This document shows, piece after piece, positions 1-9,245 of a DNA stretch of 37,679 bases. The position numbers and the translations under genes were made by a program. The stretch comes from an uncultured Pelagibacteraceae bacterium. Lineage in GTDB: Bacteria; Pseudomonadota; Alphaproteobacteria; Pelagibacterales; Pelagibacteraceae. The notes beneath the pieces are model-generated. The model was not told the origin of the DNA. It searched no databases and saw nothing but the letters and a program-made list of their open reading frames with translations. Every line of letters starts with the position of its first letter. Position 1 is the first letter of the stretch. The DNA lies in NCBI GenBank assembly GCA_902519375.1, contig CABYJS010000009.1, positions 1-37,679 on the forward strand. The letters run 5' to 3'.

Positions 1-1307
1 ATTGCAACTGCTATCACTTGAAGAATTACAAATGGAATTATACCTTTATAAATATTTGTAATTGTAATACCTTGAGGAGCAACACCTTTCATATAAAATA
101 AAGCAAAACCAACAGGTGGTGTTATAAATGAAGTCTGTAAAACAACTGCAAACATTACAATAAACCAAACCATATCTACTCCTAGATCCATCATTACAGG
201 TGCTAAAAAAGGTAAAATTATTAACGTGATTTCAATCCAATCTAAAAAGAAACCTAACAAAAACGCAACAAATAAAACAACTATTACAACTCCACTTGTC
301 CCAAAAGGTAGTGCCTTAAGAGCTCCCTCTATTAATTCATCGCCACCTAAACCCCTTAAAATTAACGCGAACATTGTTGCTCCAACAAAAAGTGCAAAAA
401 TGTAGGCTGTTGTATGGGTTGTTTTTCTGATCACAATTTTTAAATCTGAGAATGACAGTCGTCCTCTAAGTATTGCTAGTAAAGACGCGCCTAAAGCCCC
501 AACTCCTGATGCTTCGGTCGGGGTAGCAATACCCATGAATATACTTCCCAAAACAGCAAAGATTAATAAAGCAGGGGGTATAATAGATTTTAAAACTCTT
601 AAAACTATTTTTAAGTCTACCGGTTGGGCGTCTTTTGGCAATGGTGCAGCTTTTGGGTTCATGTAAGCATAAACAACAATAAAAATTGTGTACAATAAAC
701 CAAGTAAGAGTCCAGGAAATACAGCCCCCATAAATAAATCACCAACTGATATTCTCACCTGGTCCCCCATAATAACTAACATGATACTTGGAGGTATTAA
801 AATTCCTAAGGTCCCAGTTGCACAAACAACTCCACAAGCTAAGTTTGGATTGTAATTATTTTTTAACATTAAAGGTACACCAAGAATTGTTAGTAATACT
901 ACAGCTGCACCAATAATTCCTGTAGAAGCAGCGAGTAAAACTCCTATAAATACAATTGAGATCGCAAGTCCACCCCTTGTTTTACCAAACAACTTTGACA
1001 GATCAGTCATTAAGTCTTCTGCAATACCAGATTTATCCATCATTATTCCCATAAAAATAAACATTGGTAGTGCAACCAAAACCCAGTTTGCCATAACACC
1101 ATAAAGTCTATAAACAACCATGGATGCAAATCCAAAATCGACACCATAAAAAGTGTCAAATAAGTTGTCAGAAAGCATTGAAATAAATATAAATAAGACT
1201 CCTAAACCACCCATGGTCCATGCTACAGGAAATCCATAAAATATTAACGTTATAAAACTAAAAAATAGGGCAATTGCTAAAAAATATTCTGCAACTAATG
1301 AAATCAT
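1..1307 (-). CDS. dctM: TRAP transporter large permease (DctM), 3' end cut by window
   Basis: Large membrane subunit of a tripartite ATP-independent periplasmic transporter, which moves the substrate across the inner membrane using an ion gradient. About 435 codons are visible from the ATG at 1307; the frame stays open to base 1, so only a short C-terminal piece should be missing for a family of about 430-460 residues. The protein is almost wholly hydrophobic, with the repeated Gly/Pro-rich segments typical of DctM (for example GILIPPSIMLVIMG and IATPTEASGVGALGA). Its ATG overlaps the dctQ stop by four bases (ATGA), indicating translational coupling. It ends the adh-dctP-dctQ-dctM operon as far as can be seen. 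Family assignment is firm; the substrate cannot be read from this subunit. Confidence 0.93.
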   Translation of the reverse strand, partial: MISLVAEYFLAIALFFSFITLIFYGFPVAWTMGGLGVLFIFISMLSDNLFDTFYGVDFGFASMVVYRLYGVMANWVLVALPMFIFMGIMMDKSGIAEDLMTDLSKLFGKTRGGLAISIVFIGVLLAASTGIIGAAVVLLTILGVPLMLKNNYNPNLACGVVCATGTLGILIPPSIMLVIMGDQVRISVGDLFMGAVFPGLLLGLLYTIFIVVYAYMNPKAAPLPKDAQPVDLKIVLRVLKSIIPPALLIFAVLGSIFMGIATPTEASGVGALGASLLAILRGRLSFSDLKIVIRKTTHTTAYIFALFVGATMFALILRGLGGDELIEGALKALPFGTSGVVIVVLFVAFLLGFFLDWIEITLIILPFLAPVMMDLGVDMVWFIVMFAVVLQTSFITPPVGFALFYMKGVAPQGITITNIYKGIIPFVILQVIAVA

Positions 1308-1873
1308 TTTTTATCCTCTAATCCAAATCTAAGTGTTTCTACAATTCTTGTTATTCTTGAAAAACCAGAAATTAATAATAGAAAAAAACTAATTACTAAA
1401 AAGCCTTTAACAAACCATCTTGCAGGTAAACCATTTGCAGAAGTTGATCTTTCACTTGATGTCCATGATAATTCAAAAAAAGGAACAGCATAATAAAGGA
1501 CCAGGATTATGAATGGTAAAAATAAAATTAAAATACCAAATAATTCAAACCATAATTTTTTTCTATAACTTAATCTTTCGCTTAAAACATCAACTCTTAC
1601 ATGAGAGTCTACTATATATGTTGAAGACAAACCTACTAGCCAACCAATACAATAAAGATGCCATTGTAGCTCTTCCAATTCAATCATGCCATTTTTAAAT
1701 ACATATCTTAAGACTACATTTAAAATGATAACTGCAATTAATATTACCCATAACCAATTGAAAATTTCTCCTATTTGTAAAACGAAATTATCTATTTTTT
1801 TTGTGATAGGTGTATGCCTAAGCTGTAACTTTTTATCAAGAGAACTTTCAGCAGATGTAAAATCTTTAGACAT
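1304..1873 (-). CDS. dctQ: TRAP transporter small permease (DctQ)
   Basis: Small membrane subunit that partners DctM. The frame is open back to 1990, but I choose the ATG at 1873, giving 189 residues that begin MSKDFTSAESS. The longer version would begin inside the dctP 3' end and run through a terminator-like hairpin (1893-1921), and an AAAGAAAG ribosome-binding-like stretch lies just upstream of 1873. Four hydrophobic segments are visible. The first is in the NFVLQIGEIFNWLWVIL region, and the pattern LEELQWHLYCIGWLVGLSS is followed by HVRVDV, which is typical of DctQ. The gene overlaps dctM by four bases. Confidence 0.9.
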   Translation of the reverse strand: MSKDFTSAESSLDKKLQLRHTPITKKIDNFVLQIGEIFNWLWVILIAVIILNVVLRYVFKNGMIELEELQWHLYCIGWLVGLSSTYIVDSHVRVDVLSERLSYRKKLWFELFGILILFLPFIILVLYYAVPFFELSWTSSERSTSANGLPARWFVKGFLVISFFLLLISGFSRITRIVETLRFGLEDKK

Positions 1874-1881
1874 AAATTCTT

Positions 1882-1921
1882 TCTTTAAAAACAAAAGCAG
1901 CCGGTAAAACCGGCCGCTTTT
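1882..1921 (-). terminator. Intercistronic terminator/attenuator between dctP and dctQ
   Basis: Read on the minus strand, a GC-rich stem pairs 1893-1904 with 1910-1921 (AAAAGC, one A/C mismatch, GCCGG; loop TAAAA) and is followed by a T-rich run at 1883-1892. It lies 33 bases after the dctP stop and 9 bases before the chosen dctQ start. The form is that of an intrinsic terminator, and the placement suggests partial termination that makes more binding protein than permease. This role is inferred. Confidence 0.8.
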
Positions 1922-1953
1922 ATTATTATAATCAACTTTTTTAGTATTAAATA

Positions 1954-3018
1954 CTAAAAGTTTCTCGGTAAATATCCCCATTTTTGCCAAACATCATACT
2001 CTTTCATGAATGCTTGTTGAGAATTCCAAACTTTTTTAAAGTCAGCATCTTTAGCGGATTGTTCATCCATTACTCTTGCACTAACCTTTTGAAGTTCTCT
2101 CAATACGCTATCAGGCAATCTAGCAGCTGTTACACCTTTAGAAGGGAAACTTGCAATTTGTTTTCCTTGTAAAAATTCACCAGTTGTAATTGCTCTCATA
2201 GCTGCTGCTGTACAAGCCATCTCGAATAAAGCTTGGTCAGCTTTACCCATTTTTTTCCATAAATCTAAATTGATCATGAAATGAGTTGACGTTGATACTT
2301 GGTGCCAACCTGGAAATAGGTTGAACTTAGTGATCTTATGGAAACCTAACACTTCATCAATAGCAGGCATAGAATATTCTGTTGCATCTAGAGTTCCTTT
2401 TTCTAGAGCCGCAAAAATTTCTCCACCAGCCATCAAAGTAGCAGATGCTCCAATTTCATTTAAAACCATTCCTCCTAAACCTGAGAAACGAATTTTTAAA
2501 CCTTTAAGATCTGCTAGGCTAGTTATAGGATTTCTATACCAACCAGCTGTTTCTGGTCCAATTGTACTACACAACAAAACTTGAATATTTTGTTTGTTGT
2601 ATATTTCATTAGCTAACTTAGCACCTTCACCTTCAAACCACCAAGCTGCATATTCCCATGGTTCCATACCAAATGGCACAGCTGCGAATAATACAGCGGC
2701 TGGTATTCTTCCTTGGTCATATGCCATGTAGTTGTAAGCTGCAGGCAAGTCACCTTTACTAATTGAAGGTGAGATTTCTAATGGTGGAAGTATTTTTCCA
2801 GGTTCATAAACCTTAAGTTTAATTCTACCATCAGTCGCTCTATCTAATGTATCTGATAAACGTGCAACAGGATCACCTAATGCAGGCCAACCAGTATTAA
2901 AAGTAGATTGTACTTTCCATCTAATTTTTTCTGCTGCAGTAACTTGCTGTAATGAAAAAGTTATCATTAAAGCAAATACAGCAAAAAAACTAACAGATGT
3001 TTTTATTAGTTTTTTCAT
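1954..3018 (-). CDS. dctP: TRAP transporter periplasmic solute-binding protein (DctP, TakP-like)
   Basis: Periplasmic substrate receptor of the first TRAP system, 354 residues. A Sec signal peptide is evident: MKKLIK, a hydrophobic core of about 15 residues, then cleavage near VTA/AEK at about residue 29. The mature domain carries DctP features: WPALGDPVARLSD, the segment with GPETAGWY, SLADLKGLKIRFSGLGG, and GGEIFAALEKGTLDATEYS near the hinge. These segments resemble TakP-type receptors for 2-oxo monocarboxylic acids, so an oxo- or hydroxy-monocarboxylate is a plausible ligand (inference). A strong GAGGGGA ribosome-binding site precedes the ATG. It follows the alcohol dehydrogenase by 54 bases with no terminator, so the two probably share a message. 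Confidence 0.94.
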   Translation of the reverse strand: MKKLIKTSVSFFAVFALMITFSLQQVTAAEKIRWKVQSTFNTGWPALGDPVARLSDTLDRATDGRIKLKVYEPGKILPPLEISPSISKGDLPAAYNYMAYDQGRIPAAVLFAAVPFGMEPWEYAAWWFEGEGAKLANEIYNKQNIQVLLCSTIGPETAGWYRNPITSLADLKGLKIRFSGLGGMVLNEIGASATLMAGGEIFAALEKGTLDATEYSMPAIDEVLGFHKITKFNLFPGWHQVSTSTHFMINLDLWKKMGKADQALFEMACTAAAMRAITTGEFLQGKQIASFPSKGVTAARLPDSVLRELQKVSARVMDEQSAKDADFKKVWNSQQAFMKEYDVWQKWGYLPRNF

Positions 3019-3072
3019 TTTCCCCTCTCTGTTTTGAGTTGTTTTAAATTAAAAGAACATCCCCAACTCATT

Positions 3073-4254
3073 TTAGAATGCTCCCCATGCTTTTCCGTAA
3101 AGATCAATCATCTCATTTACAGAAGGCACTCTTGGATTGAGGTTTGGCGCACCTGAAACTTCTGCATCAGTTGCCATATTTTTTAACTTTCCCTCAAAAT
3201 TTTTTTCATTAATCCCAAACTTTTTCATTGATGGTACATCGAAGTCTTTATTCATTTTATAAAGACCTTTAATCAATTTTTCGCAAGCAATGTCATCATC
3301 ATCATCTGGTAAAGCAAAGTTTCCTGCTCTGCTACAATCAGCATATCTATTTTTTGCATAATCAATTGAAAACTCAGTTATAGTAGGCAGTAACATTGCA
3401 TTACTTAATCCATGAGGAACCTTAAAATTACTTCCTAAAGGTCTACTCATGCCATGAACCAAACATATTGATGCATTTGAAAATGCAAGGCCTCCTAAAG
3501 TTGCAGCAAGCATCAATCCCTCTCTTGCTTTTAAATCTTTTGGATCTTTATCAACAGCATATATATTTTGTGTTACAAGTCTTATAGTGTCTAATGCCAT
3601 TCTATCTGAAAATAATGTAGCCTTTTTACTGATATACGCTTCAATACCGTGGGTTAAAGTATCAATTGCACTATCAATGGTTAATCTTCTTGGTTTAGAT
3701 AATGTTAAATCATAATCAACGATTGCACACGTAGGTACAAATCCCTCACCCCTACATGAAATTTTTTCGTTATTTTTTGAGTCTACAATAACCGCATGAT
3801 GAGTCACTTCTGAGCCAGTTCCAGCAGTTGTTGGTATAGCGATAATTGGTAAACCTTGTTTATCAAAGGTGGATGGAGGTTTATAATCTTGAATATTCTT
3901 ACTATGTTTTGCCATAGCTGCAATAGCTTTAGCGGTATCTATTGGACTTCCACCTCCAAAGCCTATTATAGCCTCATTTTCAAATTTCTCTAAAAAGTTA
4001 ATTCCATTTAAAACTACAGTATCTGTAGGGTCAGGAACAGTATCATCAAAAACATTAGATTTTAAACCTGCTTTGCTTAAAATATCTTGAAGTTTTTTTA
4101 CATAACCAAATTCAACCATTTGTTTATCAGTGACAATTAAAAAAGATTTTATCGGCTCTAAAATTTTAATGATTTCTGGAAGTTGGTTTAAGCTACCCTT
4201 GCCAATTTGCATATATCTTGGCACACATACTCGGACATTGTTTCTTTTTATCAA
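3073..4254 (-). CDS. Iron-containing (type III) alcohol dehydrogenase
   Basis: NAD-dependent oxidoreductase of the Fe-ADH family, 393 residues, usual length. The N-terminal dinucleotide-binding half contains GFGGGSPIDTAKA and PTTAGTGSEVT. The C-terminal metal-binding half has the Asp and His in the SAIDTLTHGIEAY region and two further His in VHGMSRPLG and VPHGLSNAM. It is the first gene of an operon with the TRAP transporter and is divergent from the mmsA-type dehydrogenase. It may oxidise an imported hydroxy acid or alcohol to a semialdehyde handled by that enzyme. DddB of some DMSP degraders belongs to this family and works next to an MMSDH (DddC), so 3-hydroxypropionate is a candidate substrate. 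The substrate is inference; the family is firm. Confidence 0.92.
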   Translation of the reverse strand: MIKRNNVRVCVPRYMQIGKGSLNQLPEIIKILEPIKSFLIVTDKQMVEFGYVKKLQDILSKAGLKSNVFDDTVPDPTDTVVLNGINFLEKFENEAIIGFGGGSPIDTAKAIAAMAKHSKNIQDYKPPSTFDKQGLPIIAIPTTAGTGSEVTHHAVIVDSKNNEKISCRGEGFVPTCAIVDYDLTLSKPRRLTIDSAIDTLTHGIEAYISKKATLFSDRMALDTIRLVTQNIYAVDKDPKDLKAREGLMLAATLGGLAFSNASICLVHGMSRPLGSNFKVPHGLSNAMLLPTITEFSIDYAKNRYADCSRAGNFALPDDDDDIACEKLIKGLYKMNKDFDVPSMKKFGINEKNFEGKLKNMATDAEVSGAPNLNPRVPSVNEMIDLYGKAWGAF

Positions 4255-4272
4255 GGTATCTCTCCCCCTTTA

Positions 4273-4300
4273 ATTATAAGACTGATCTAAGCTTATGTAA
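4273..4300 (-). promoter_or_regulatory. Candidate promoter of the adh-dctPQM operon
   Basis: On the minus strand a perfect -10 hexamer TATAAT (4273-4278) is preceded after 16 bases by TTACAT (4295-4300), a weak -35. Transcription would begin near 4266, only about 12 bases before the adh start. Confidence 0.5.
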
Positions 4301-4311
4301 TTTTAGGAGTC

Positions 4312-4328
4312 AACAGTTGAAAACTGTT
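4312..4328. promoter_or_regulatory. Inverted repeat, candidate IclR operator
   Basis: AACAGTT (4312-4318) and AACTGTT (4322-4328) form a perfect 7-base inverted repeat around a GAA spacer. It lies in the 165-base divergent region, upstream of both candidate promoters. The size and placement suit a dimeric regulator acting on both transcripts, and the IclR protein encoded at 5940 is the obvious candidate. The assignment is inference. Confidence 0.45.
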
Positions 4329-4364
4329 AATTGATAATATTTTTCTCATTTAAGGAATAAAATA

Positions 4365-4391
4365 TTGCATTAAAAAAAAAGCTAGTATAAC
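4365..4391 (+). promoter_or_regulatory. Candidate promoter of mmsA-iclR
   Basis: TTGCAT (4365-4370) and TATAAC (4386-4391) are 15 bases apart, with an AGGAAC ribosome-binding site shortly before the mmsA ATG. The -35 match is weak and the spacing short, so this is tentative. Confidence 0.35.
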
Positions 4392-4419
4392 TTTTAACTA
4401 AATATAAAAAAGGAACAGC

Positions 4420-5913
4420 ATGAAAAAAATTAGTCATTTTATAGATGGAAAAACTTATACAGATGATAAATCTCGAAAAGGACCAATCTTTAATCCAGCA
4501 ATTGGCGAACAAATAGCAGAGGTTGAGTTGGCAAATAAAACAACTGTTGAAATGGCTATAGAGAGTTCTAAGAAAGCTTTTTTAAAATGGTCTAAAACTA
4601 CGCCAATAAATAGAGCAAGAATTTTAGCAAAGTACAAAGATTTGTTAGTAAAGAATATGGAAGATTTAGCCGTAATGGTTTCTGAACAACATGGAAAAAC
4701 TATTCCTGATGCAAAAGGTTCCGTTCAAAGAGGGATTGAAGTTGTTGAGTATGCTACAGGTATAACGGACTCACTTAAAGGAGATCACTCTACAAGTGTA
4801 GGAACTAATGTTGACTCTTACTCAATGAGGCAACCTCTGGGAGTTTGCGCTGGTATTACTCCGTTTAATTTTCCTGCGATGGTACCTATGTGGATGTATC
4901 CAGTAGCTATTGCATGTGGAAATACATTTGTTTTGAAACCATCAGAGAAAGATCCTAGCTGTCCAATCAAACTTGGGGAATTGGCTATAGAAGCAGGTAT
5001 GCCCCCTGGAGTATTAAATGTTGTAAATGGAGATAAAGAAGCTGTTGATACTTTACTAGAGAGTAAAGATGTTCAGGCTATTAGCTTTGTTGGATCAACT
5101 CCCATAGCAGAATATGTTTATCATACAGGTACAAAAAATAACAAGAGAGTACAAGCTCTTGGAGGAGCAAAGAATCACATGGTTATAATGCCAGATGCAG
5201 ATGTAAACAAAACCACTGATGCAATCATAGGATCAGCTTTCGGATCAGCTGGGGAAAGATGTATGGCTATTTCTGTAGCTGTTTGTGTAGGTAAAAAAAC
5301 AAAAGAGAAAATTAAGACGAAGCTATTAGAAGAAACTGCTAAATTAAATGTTGGGCCGTACACAGATGAAAAAAGTGATTTTGGTCCTTTAAATAACAAA
5401 GCACATTTTGAAAAAGTTTTGGGATACATAGATACCGGAGAGAAAGAAGGTGCAAAATTATTGAGTGATGGAAGAAATTTCAAAAAACAAGGATATGAAA
5501 ATGGTTATTTTGTTGGACCAACAATTTTTGACGATGTGAAACCTGAAATGAAAATCTATAAAGAAGAAATATTTGGACCTGTCTTAAGTATGATGACAAC
5601 TGAAACTTATGAAGAAGCATTAAATTTAGTGAATGATCATGAATTAGGAAATGGGGCAGCTGTTTTTACTAAGAGTGGAAATATTGCCAAACACTTTACC
5701 GAAAATGCTAAAATTGGAATGATAGGAGTGAATGTGCCTATTCCGGTGCCAGTTGCATATCATAGTTTTGGTGGATGGAAACGATCTTTATTTGGAGATC
5801 ATTCCATGCATGGACCTGAGGGAGTAAGATTTTATACTAAACTCAAAACTGCAACTGTAACTTGGGTAGAAGATAATGCAGGACCAGAATTTACAATTCC
5901 AGTTTTATCTTAA
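4420..5913 (+). CDS. mmsA: CoA-acylating methylmalonate-semialdehyde dehydrogenase family protein
   Basis: Aldehyde dehydrogenase superfamily, 497 residues, the MMSDH length. The family oxidises methylmalonate semialdehyde or malonate semialdehyde with NAD and CoA to propionyl-CoA or acetyl-CoA and CO2. Visible motifs: TPFNFPAMVPMWMYP near residue 147, GNTFVLKPSEKDPS near 167, and the nucleophile in SAGERCMAIS (Cys281). Where ordinary aldehyde dehydrogenases have a general-base Glu, this protein reads GGAKNHMV near 248-255, as expected of the CoA-dependent branch. A good AGGAAC site precedes the ATG. It is followed 26 bases later by the IclR gene and is divergent from the Fe-ADH. Roles in valine/3-hydroxyisobutyrate breakdown or in 3-hydroxypropionate breakdown (DddC-like) are both possible. 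Confidence 0.93.
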   Translation: MKKISHFIDGKTYTDDKSRKGPIFNPAIGEQIAEVELANKTTVEMAIESSKKAFLKWSKTTPINRARILAKYKDLLVKNMEDLAVMVSEQHGKTIPDAKGSVQRGIEVVEYATGITDSLKGDHSTSVGTNVDSYSMRQPLGVCAGITPFNFPAMVPMWMYPVAIACGNTFVLKPSEKDPSCPIKLGELAIEAGMPPGVLNVVNGDKEAVDTLLESKDVQAISFVGSTPIAEYVYHTGTKNNKRVQALGGAKNHMVIMPDADVNKTTDAIIGSAFGSAGERCMAISVAVCVGKKTKEKIKTKLLEETAKLNVGPYTDEKSDFGPLNNKAHFEKVLGYIDTGEKEGAKLLSDGRNFKKQGYENGYFVGPTIFDDVKPEMKIYKEEIFGPVLSMMTTETYEEALNLVNDHELGNGAAVFTKSGNIAKHFTENAKIGMIGVNVPIPVPVAYHSFGGWKRSLFGDHSMHGPEGVRFYTKLKTATVTWVEDNAGPEFTIPVLS

Positions 5914-5939
5914 ATTTTTTATAAAAAATTTAACTTAAA

Positions 5940-6701
5940 ATGAAAGATAATAGCAGTAGAACATCTCCAAGAAGAATATTAAACATACTTGAGGAAATCA
6001 TAGTTGACCCTGACAATTTTACTGCAAAAAAAATTGGCCATAAATTAAAGATACCCTTGCCGACAATTTATCGACATATTGAGACCTTGTGTGAAGAAAA
6101 ATATTTGGTAGCGAGTAATTCTAAAAAATATCTACCTGGACCAAAAATAAGAAATTTAATTCTCAAAAGTTTACCTTATGAACCAAATTTCACACTTAGG
6201 AGATCATACTTAAGGAAATTAACAAATGACATTGAAGAAACAGTTAGTTTATCAATACCTATTGGAACTAAACTTGTTTATTTTGACAGAATAGAATTTC
6301 ATTGGCCAATGCAATTAAATTTAGAAGCAGGTGATCATCTTCCTTTGCATGCTTCAGCTTCAGGAAAATTATATCTATCATCAATAGAGGAAGAAAAAGT
6401 AATTCAAATATTTGAAAATATTAAAACACCAAAAACTGCAAAGAATACAATAACAGATATTCTGCAATTCAAAAAAGAACTTAAAAAAATTAAAAACCAA
6501 GGTTATGCTTTTGACGATGAGGAATGGTTTGATGGGATGGTAGGCGTCTCTGTGCCAATATTCAATTCTAATAAAGAATTGTGTTTTTGTTTATCAACTC
6601 ATACTGCAAAAAGTAGAAAAGATATTAATGATTTAAAAGAAATTTTGAAAATAATGCTTTCTTCTGCAAACAGTCTTAAAAAAGTATTATTTAAAGATTA
6701 G
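5940..6701 (+). CDS. IclR-family transcriptional regulator
   Basis: Dimeric DNA-binding repressor/activator of 253 residues. An N-terminal winged helix-turn-helix spans about residues 13-70 (ILNILEEI, then [20 protein letters not shown] as the recognition region). An IclR effector domain follows, with [14 protein letters not shown] near residue 136 and [20 protein letters not shown] near 200, the usual ligand-pocket segments. It is co-oriented with and directly downstream of mmsA, so it probably controls the divergent adh-TRAP/mmsA island in response to the carboxylic acid being degraded. Its last 11 bases overlap the 3' end of sdhB on the opposite strand, with no terminator between them. Confidence 0.93.
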   Translation: MKDNSSRTSPRRILNILEEIIVDPDNFTAKKIGHKLKIPLPTIYRHIETLCEEKYLVASNSKKYLPGPKIRNLILKSLPYEPNFTLRRSYLRKLTNDIEETVSLSIPIGTKLVYFDRIEFHWPMQLNLEAGDHLPLHASASGKLYLSSIEEEKVIQIFENIKTPKTAKNTITDILQFKKELKKIKNQGYAFDDEEWFDGMVGVSVPIFNSNKELCFCLSTHTAKSRKDINDLKEILKIMLSSANSLKKVLFKD

Positions 6702-7470
6702 CGGTTGCTAGCATTTTTTTTATTTCTGCTATCGCTTTTGCAGGATTTAAACCTTTTGGGCATGCGCTAGTGCAATTTAAAATAGTATGACATCTATACA
6801 GCTTTAACTCATCTGCAACCTTTTTTAATCTAGCTTCTCTTTCTTCGTCCCTGCTATCTACAATCCATCTATAAGCTTGTAAAAGTACTGCTGGACCTAA
6901 GTATTTGTCACCATTCCACCAATAACTTGGGCAAGATGTTGAACAACAAGCACACATAATACATTCATAAGCTCCATCTAATTTTTTTCTGTCTTCTTTT
7001 GATTGAATGATTTCGCTTGTCTCAGATTTAGAATTTGATTTTAACCAAGGTTCTATAGATTGGTATTGTCTATACAACCCATCTAAATCTCCAATTAAAT
7101 CTCTTTTTACCTTTAAATGGGGTAAAGGATAAATATCTATATCACCATCAATATCAGCATGGGGAGTAGTACAAGCTAAACCATTTTTCCCACCCATATT
7201 CATTGCGCAAGAACCGCAAACACCGTGGGCACAAGATCTTCTGTAAGCTATTGTTGGATCTAGCTCATTTTTAATCTTATTTAATATATCTAGGACTTTT
7301 GAAGGACAATTATTCATATCAACTTCATAGGTATCAATTCTAGGATTTTCTTCTGTGGAAGGATCCCATCTATATATATTTACTTTTCTTAAATTTTTTG
7401 AACCAGTTTTGTCTTTAAAATAATTACCTTTTTTTACTTTTGAGTTTTCAGGTAAATTTATTTGTACCAT
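6691..7470 (-). CDS. sdhB: Succinate dehydrogenase iron-sulfur subunit
   Basis: Electron-transfer subunit of complex II, 259 residues. The [2Fe-2S] ligands are Cys80, Cys85, Cys88 and Cys100 in the [15 protein letters not shown] region. The second cluster segment is [13 protein letters not shown] (from Cys170), and [17 protein letters not shown] completes the [4Fe-4S] and [3Fe-4S] ligands. Its ATG shares one base with the sdhA stop (TAATG), so translation is coupled. It is the last gene of the sdhCDAB cluster and of the long minus-strand run; its 3' end overlaps iclR tail to tail. Confidence 0.98.
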   Translation of the reverse strand: MVQINLPENSKVKKGNYFKDKTGSKNLRKVNIYRWDPSTEENPRIDTYEVDMNNCPSKVLDILNKIKNELDPTIAYRRSCAHGVCGSCAMNMGGKNGLACTTPHADIDGDIDIYPLPHLKVKRDLIGDLDGLYRQYQSIEPWLKSNSKSETSEIIQSKEDRKKLDGAYECIMCACCSTSCPSYWWNGDKYLGPAVLLQAYRWIVDSRDEEREARLKKVADELKLYRCHTILNCTSACPKGLNPAKAIAEIKKMLATANL

Positions 7471-9245
7471 TAATAAACTCTTTCCTGAGGAGGAAAGTAC
7501 TGTACTTCGTTAGTCAATGTTGTTTTATGAACTTCTCTATAGCTTATTTTTGTCTCTTTTCCATTACACCAAGCTAAAGTATGTTGCATAAACTTTTCAT
7601 CATCTCTTTTTGGGAAATCTTCTCTTGCATGAGCTCCTCTACTCTCTTTTCTATGATAAGCAGAGTCTACTGTTGCAACCGCTTGTCGAATTAGATTATC
7701 AAATTCTAAAGTTTCGACTAGATCTGTATTAAACACTAACGATTTATCCTTAACAGATAAAGAGTCTAACCCATCGTAAGTTTTCTTTATTTCTTCAACT
7801 CCCTCTTTAAGGGTTTTTTCTGTTCTAAAAACTGCACATTTTGATTGCATTGTCTTTTGCATTGATAATCTTAGTTCTGCTGTTCCTGTGTCTCCATCAG
7901 CATTTCTTATCTTATCAAATCTATCAAGACATTTTTGTGTTTCTGATTCTCCAATTTTCTCATGGGGAGTTCCTGGTTTAATAAGTTCTGCTGCTCTTTT
8001 TGCTGCAGCTCTTCCAAAAACAACTAAATCTATTAAAGAGTTAGACCCTAATCTATTAGCACCATGAACTGATACGCATGCTGCTTCACCAATTGCCATC
8101 AACCCAGGAACAGTTTTTTCTGAACCATTAACTGTTAAGACTTCCCCTTTATAGTTAGTAGGGATACCTCCCATATTATAGTGAACAGTTGGAACTACTG
8201 GAATTGGCTCTTTAGTAACATCTACATTTGCAAATAATCTTGCGGCATCAGTTATACCAGGAAGTCTACTTTCAATAATTTCTTTATCTAAATGATTTAA
8301 ATTTAAATGAACATGATCTTGATCTTTACCAACACCCCTACCTTCATTGATCTCAATTGACATTGATCTACTTACAACATCTCTTGAAGCTAAGTCTTTT
8401 GCTTTTGGAGCATATCTTTCCATAAATCTTTCACCTTTAGAATTCGTTAAATATCCTCCTTCACCTCTTGCACCCTCTGTTATTAAGGTTCCGTGGCCAT
8501 ATATTCCGGTTGGGTGAAACTGTACAAATTCCATATCTTGTAATGGTAACCCTGCTCTTAAAACCATGGCATTCCCATCACCTGTACAAGTATGGGCAGA
8601 TGTTGCAGAATAATAAACTTTGCCATATCCACCTGTAGCTATAATTACAGAATGAGCCCTGAATCGATGAATAGTACCATCATTTAAATTCCATGCTATT
8701 AAACCTTTGCACTCTCCGTCTTTCATTAATAAGTCTAAAGCAAAATATTCTATAAAAAATTCTGTTTTATGTTTTAAAGCTTGTCCATATAAAGTGTGCA
8801 AAATAGCATGACCTGTTCTATCAGCAGCTGCACAAGTTCTTTGTACAATACCATTGCCATAATTTTTTGTCATACCACCAAACGGTCTTTGATAAATTTT
8901 TCCATCCTCAGTTCTGCTAAAAGGAACACCATACTTCTCTAATTCAATAACTGCTTTTGGAGCTTCTTTACAAAGATATTCAATGCTATCCTGATCACCT
9001 AACCAGTCAGCTCCTTTGACTGTGTCATACATATGCCAACGCCAATCATCCTCACCCATATTACCAAGAGAAGCTGAGATACCACCTTGTGCAGCAGAAG
9101 TATGACTTCTGGTAGGGAATACTTTGGAAATACATGCAGTTTTTAATCCTGCCTCACTTAAACCAACTGCAGCTCTTAGTCCTGAACCTCCAGCTCCAAG
9201 GACAACTACATCGTATTCATGATCTATTATTTTGTAAGAACTCAT
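7470..9245 (-). CDS. sdhA: Succinate dehydrogenase flavoprotein subunit
   Basis: Catalytic FAD subunit oxidising succinate to fumarate, 591 residues. It shows the N-terminal dinucleotide fold ([17 protein letters not shown]), the FAD-linking His in [17 protein letters not shown], the substrate-site stretch [24 protein letters not shown], and [11 protein letters not shown] near the FAD-binding end. Its ATG overlaps the sdhD stop by four bases. Nothing unusual is seen. Confidence 0.98.
   Translation of the reverse strand: MSSYKIIDHEYDVVVLGAGGSGLRAAVGLSEAGLKTACISKVFPTRSHTSAAQGGISASLGNMGEDDWRWHMYDTVKGADWLGDQDSIEYLCKEAPKAVIELEKYGVPFSRTEDGKIYQRPFGGMTKNYGNGIVQRTCAAADRTGHAILHTLYGQALKHKTEFFIEYFALDLLMKDGECKGLIAWNLNDGTIHRFRAHSVIIATGGYGKVYYSATSAHTCTGDGNAMVLRAGLPLQDMEFVQFHPTGIYGHGTLITEGARGEGGYLTNSKGERFMERYAPKAKDLASRDVVSRSMSIEINEGRGVGKDQDHVHLNLNHLDKEIIESRLPGITDAARLFANVDVTKEPIPVVPTVHYNMGGIPTNYKGEVLTVNGSEKTVPGLMAIGEAACVSVHGANRLGSNSLIDLVVFGRAAAKRAAELIKPGTPHEKIGESETQKCLDRFDKIRNADGDTGTAELRLSMQKTMQSKCAVFRTEKTLKEGVEEIKKTYDGLDSLSVKDKSLVFNTDLVETLEFDNLIRQAVATVDSAYHRKESRGAHAREDFPKRDDEKFMQHTLAWCNGKETKISYREVHKTTLTNEVQYFPPQERVY

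Noticed and set aside
1874-1990. Extended N-terminus for the first DctQ
   Set aside because: It would start within dctP and translate through the terminator hairpin; the ATG at 1873 gives a normal DctQ.
5911-5932. 22-base perfect A/T palindrome directly after mmsA as a terminator
   Set aside because: It has no G or C pairs and no T-run after it, such palindromes are expected by chance in A/T-rich spacers, and iclR is likely cotranscribed.
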